Source: Elioraea sp051860475 (GTDB lineage: Bacteria; Pseudomonadota; Alphaproteobacteria; Acetobacterales; Acetobacteraceae). From it: a DNA stretch of 13,603 bases. The notes under the pieces are model-generated. The model saw nothing but the letters and a program-made list of their open reading frames with translations. It had not been told where the DNA came from and did no database searches. The position numbers and the translations under genes were made by a program. This document shows, piece by piece, positions 12,907 through 13,603 of this stretch (positions within the stretch are counted from its first letter, which is position 1; each line of letters opens with the position of its first letter). The stretch is taken from contig NZ_JBHYDW010000123.1 in NCBI RefSeq assembly GCF_051860475.1, positions 1 through 13,603 of the forward strand, given 5' to 3'.

Positions 12907-13602
12907 CTATCGCGACAGCCGCATGCCCGCTACGATCGTCTCCGCCAAGGCCCTGCCCAGGCAGGCATGCAGCCGGTCAGTCTCGCGCGGCCAGGCGACG
13001 CGCGGAGCGCGCTCCACATCCACCTGGCCAGTCTCGGCCCAGTGGCGCATCAGGTCGTAGCGGCGGAACAGCATGCCGTTCGGCGCCGCCACGGCCACGG
13101 CCTGCATCGCCTCGCGATACGGGCCGTAGTTCACCGCCGCGCGGCCGAAGCGGCTGAACTGCATGTCCATCAGCACCAGATCGGCCTTGGCCTCGCTCAC
13201 CTTGACGAAGCCCGCGACCAAAGTGGAGGCGAACAGGTCGGGGTCGAGGCCGCGCACCGCGTCCACGGTGCCGGTCTGCCAGATCACCAGATCGGGCTCT
13301 ACCTCTGGCAGAGTGCCGTCAAGCAGCGTGAGCAGGTCCCGCGCGGTCAGGCCCCGCCCGCCCCGTGCGGCGACATCGATTGCCACCCCGGGCAGCAGCA
13401 CGCCCAGGTCCTCCCGCAGCCGGGCGGGATAGGCAGACTCCGGCCCGGAGGTGCCGCCCCCAGCGGTCGAGCCCGAGCCGATCACCAGCACGGCCAGGCG
13501 ACGGTTGCGGTTGGCGGCGCGCGCCGCCTGGGGGAAGGTGTCGCCGGCAGCGGTGAGCTCGGGCGGTGCGGTGCAGCGCTCGGCCGTCGCCATCGCCGGC
13601 AT
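12907..13602 (-). CDS. SGNH/GDSL-like hydrolase, 5' end beyond window
   Basis: At least 231 aa. The block I strand and nucleophile region is VLVIGSGSTAGGGTSGPESAYPARL (split here as VLVIGSGSTAG, 38-48, and the rest), with Ser45 the likely nucleophile. A block II-like ARGGRG is at 79-84, block III is WQTGTVDAVRG (108-118), and the final Asp209-Arg-Leu-His212 fits the DxxH of block V. So it looks like an esterase or acyl hydrolase with an alpha/beta SGNH fold. In block III the usual G-x-N-D has Val in place of Asn, and the GDS aspartate is replaced. The first in-window ATGs (13602, 13593) give MPAMATAERC, which looks like the end of a signal peptide, so the true start is probably to the right of the window. 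It is 56 bases upstream of hisG on the same strand. The substrate is unknown. Confidence 0.7.
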   Translation of the reverse strand: MPAMATAERCTAPPELTAAGDTFPQAARAANRNRRLAVLVIGSGSTAGGGTSGPESAYPARLREDLGVLLPGVAIDVAARGGRGLTARDLLTLLDGTLPEVEPDLVIWQTGTVDAVRGLDPDLFASTLVAGFVKVSEAKADLVLMDMQFSRFGRAAVNYGPYREAMQAVAVAAPNGMLFRRYDLMRHWAETGQVDVERAPRVAWPRETDRLHACLGRALAETIVAGMRLSR

Positions 13603-13603
13603 C

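Overview
The window is very GC-rich (about three quarters G+C in the 60-base rows I counted), and every convincing complete gene is on the minus strand, so transcription runs from high to low coordinates. The order hisG(short)-hisD-infA-maf-RNase E/G-yacG is typical of alphaproteobacteria. With the high GC and the protein style, I infer an Acetobacteraceae/Rhodospirillales-type alphaproteobacterium. The lineage is an inference; no marker in the window settles it.

Right part (about 8368-13603): housekeeping genes. A partial SGNH/GDSL-like hydrolase enters from the right edge. Then come hisG and hisD (histidine biosynthesis, ATGA overlap), a 174-bp gap, infA (IF-1, with its own candidate promoter), maf, an RNase E/G-like protein, yacG and tRNA-Phe(GAA). 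From infA to the tRNA each gene overlaps the next, and the yacG stop codon lies inside the tRNA gene. The gap before infA holds four tandem AAACCC units, which put GGGTTT repeats with G-quadruplex potential on the transcribed-sense strand.

Middle (7220-8390): a small insert of visibly lower GC, attached to the 3' end of tRNA-Phe and bounded by an imperfect copy of the last 23 bases of that tRNA. It carries one gene, an AbiTii-domain protein of the abortive-infection type, and no integrase. I read it as a minimal or decayed tRNA-targeted defence island, and it is the best candidate for something undescribed here.

Left-centre (621-7104): a UgpABCE-like ABC importer operon. In transcription order it has an ATPase, two paralogous substrate-binding proteins, two permeases and a short-chain dehydrogenase/reductase. 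A perfect 10-bp all-GC hairpin separates the binding-protein genes from the permease genes and may set their relative expression. The substrate is probably a sugar, polyol or glycerol phosphate, and the dehydrogenase may act on it or on a product.

Left edge (1-620): degenerate plus-strand sequence. A piece of glucose-6-phosphate isomerase (pgi) is joined within a few bases to a piece of mutL that is itself frameshifted. The 228 bases after it hold a hairpin and no gene I can support.
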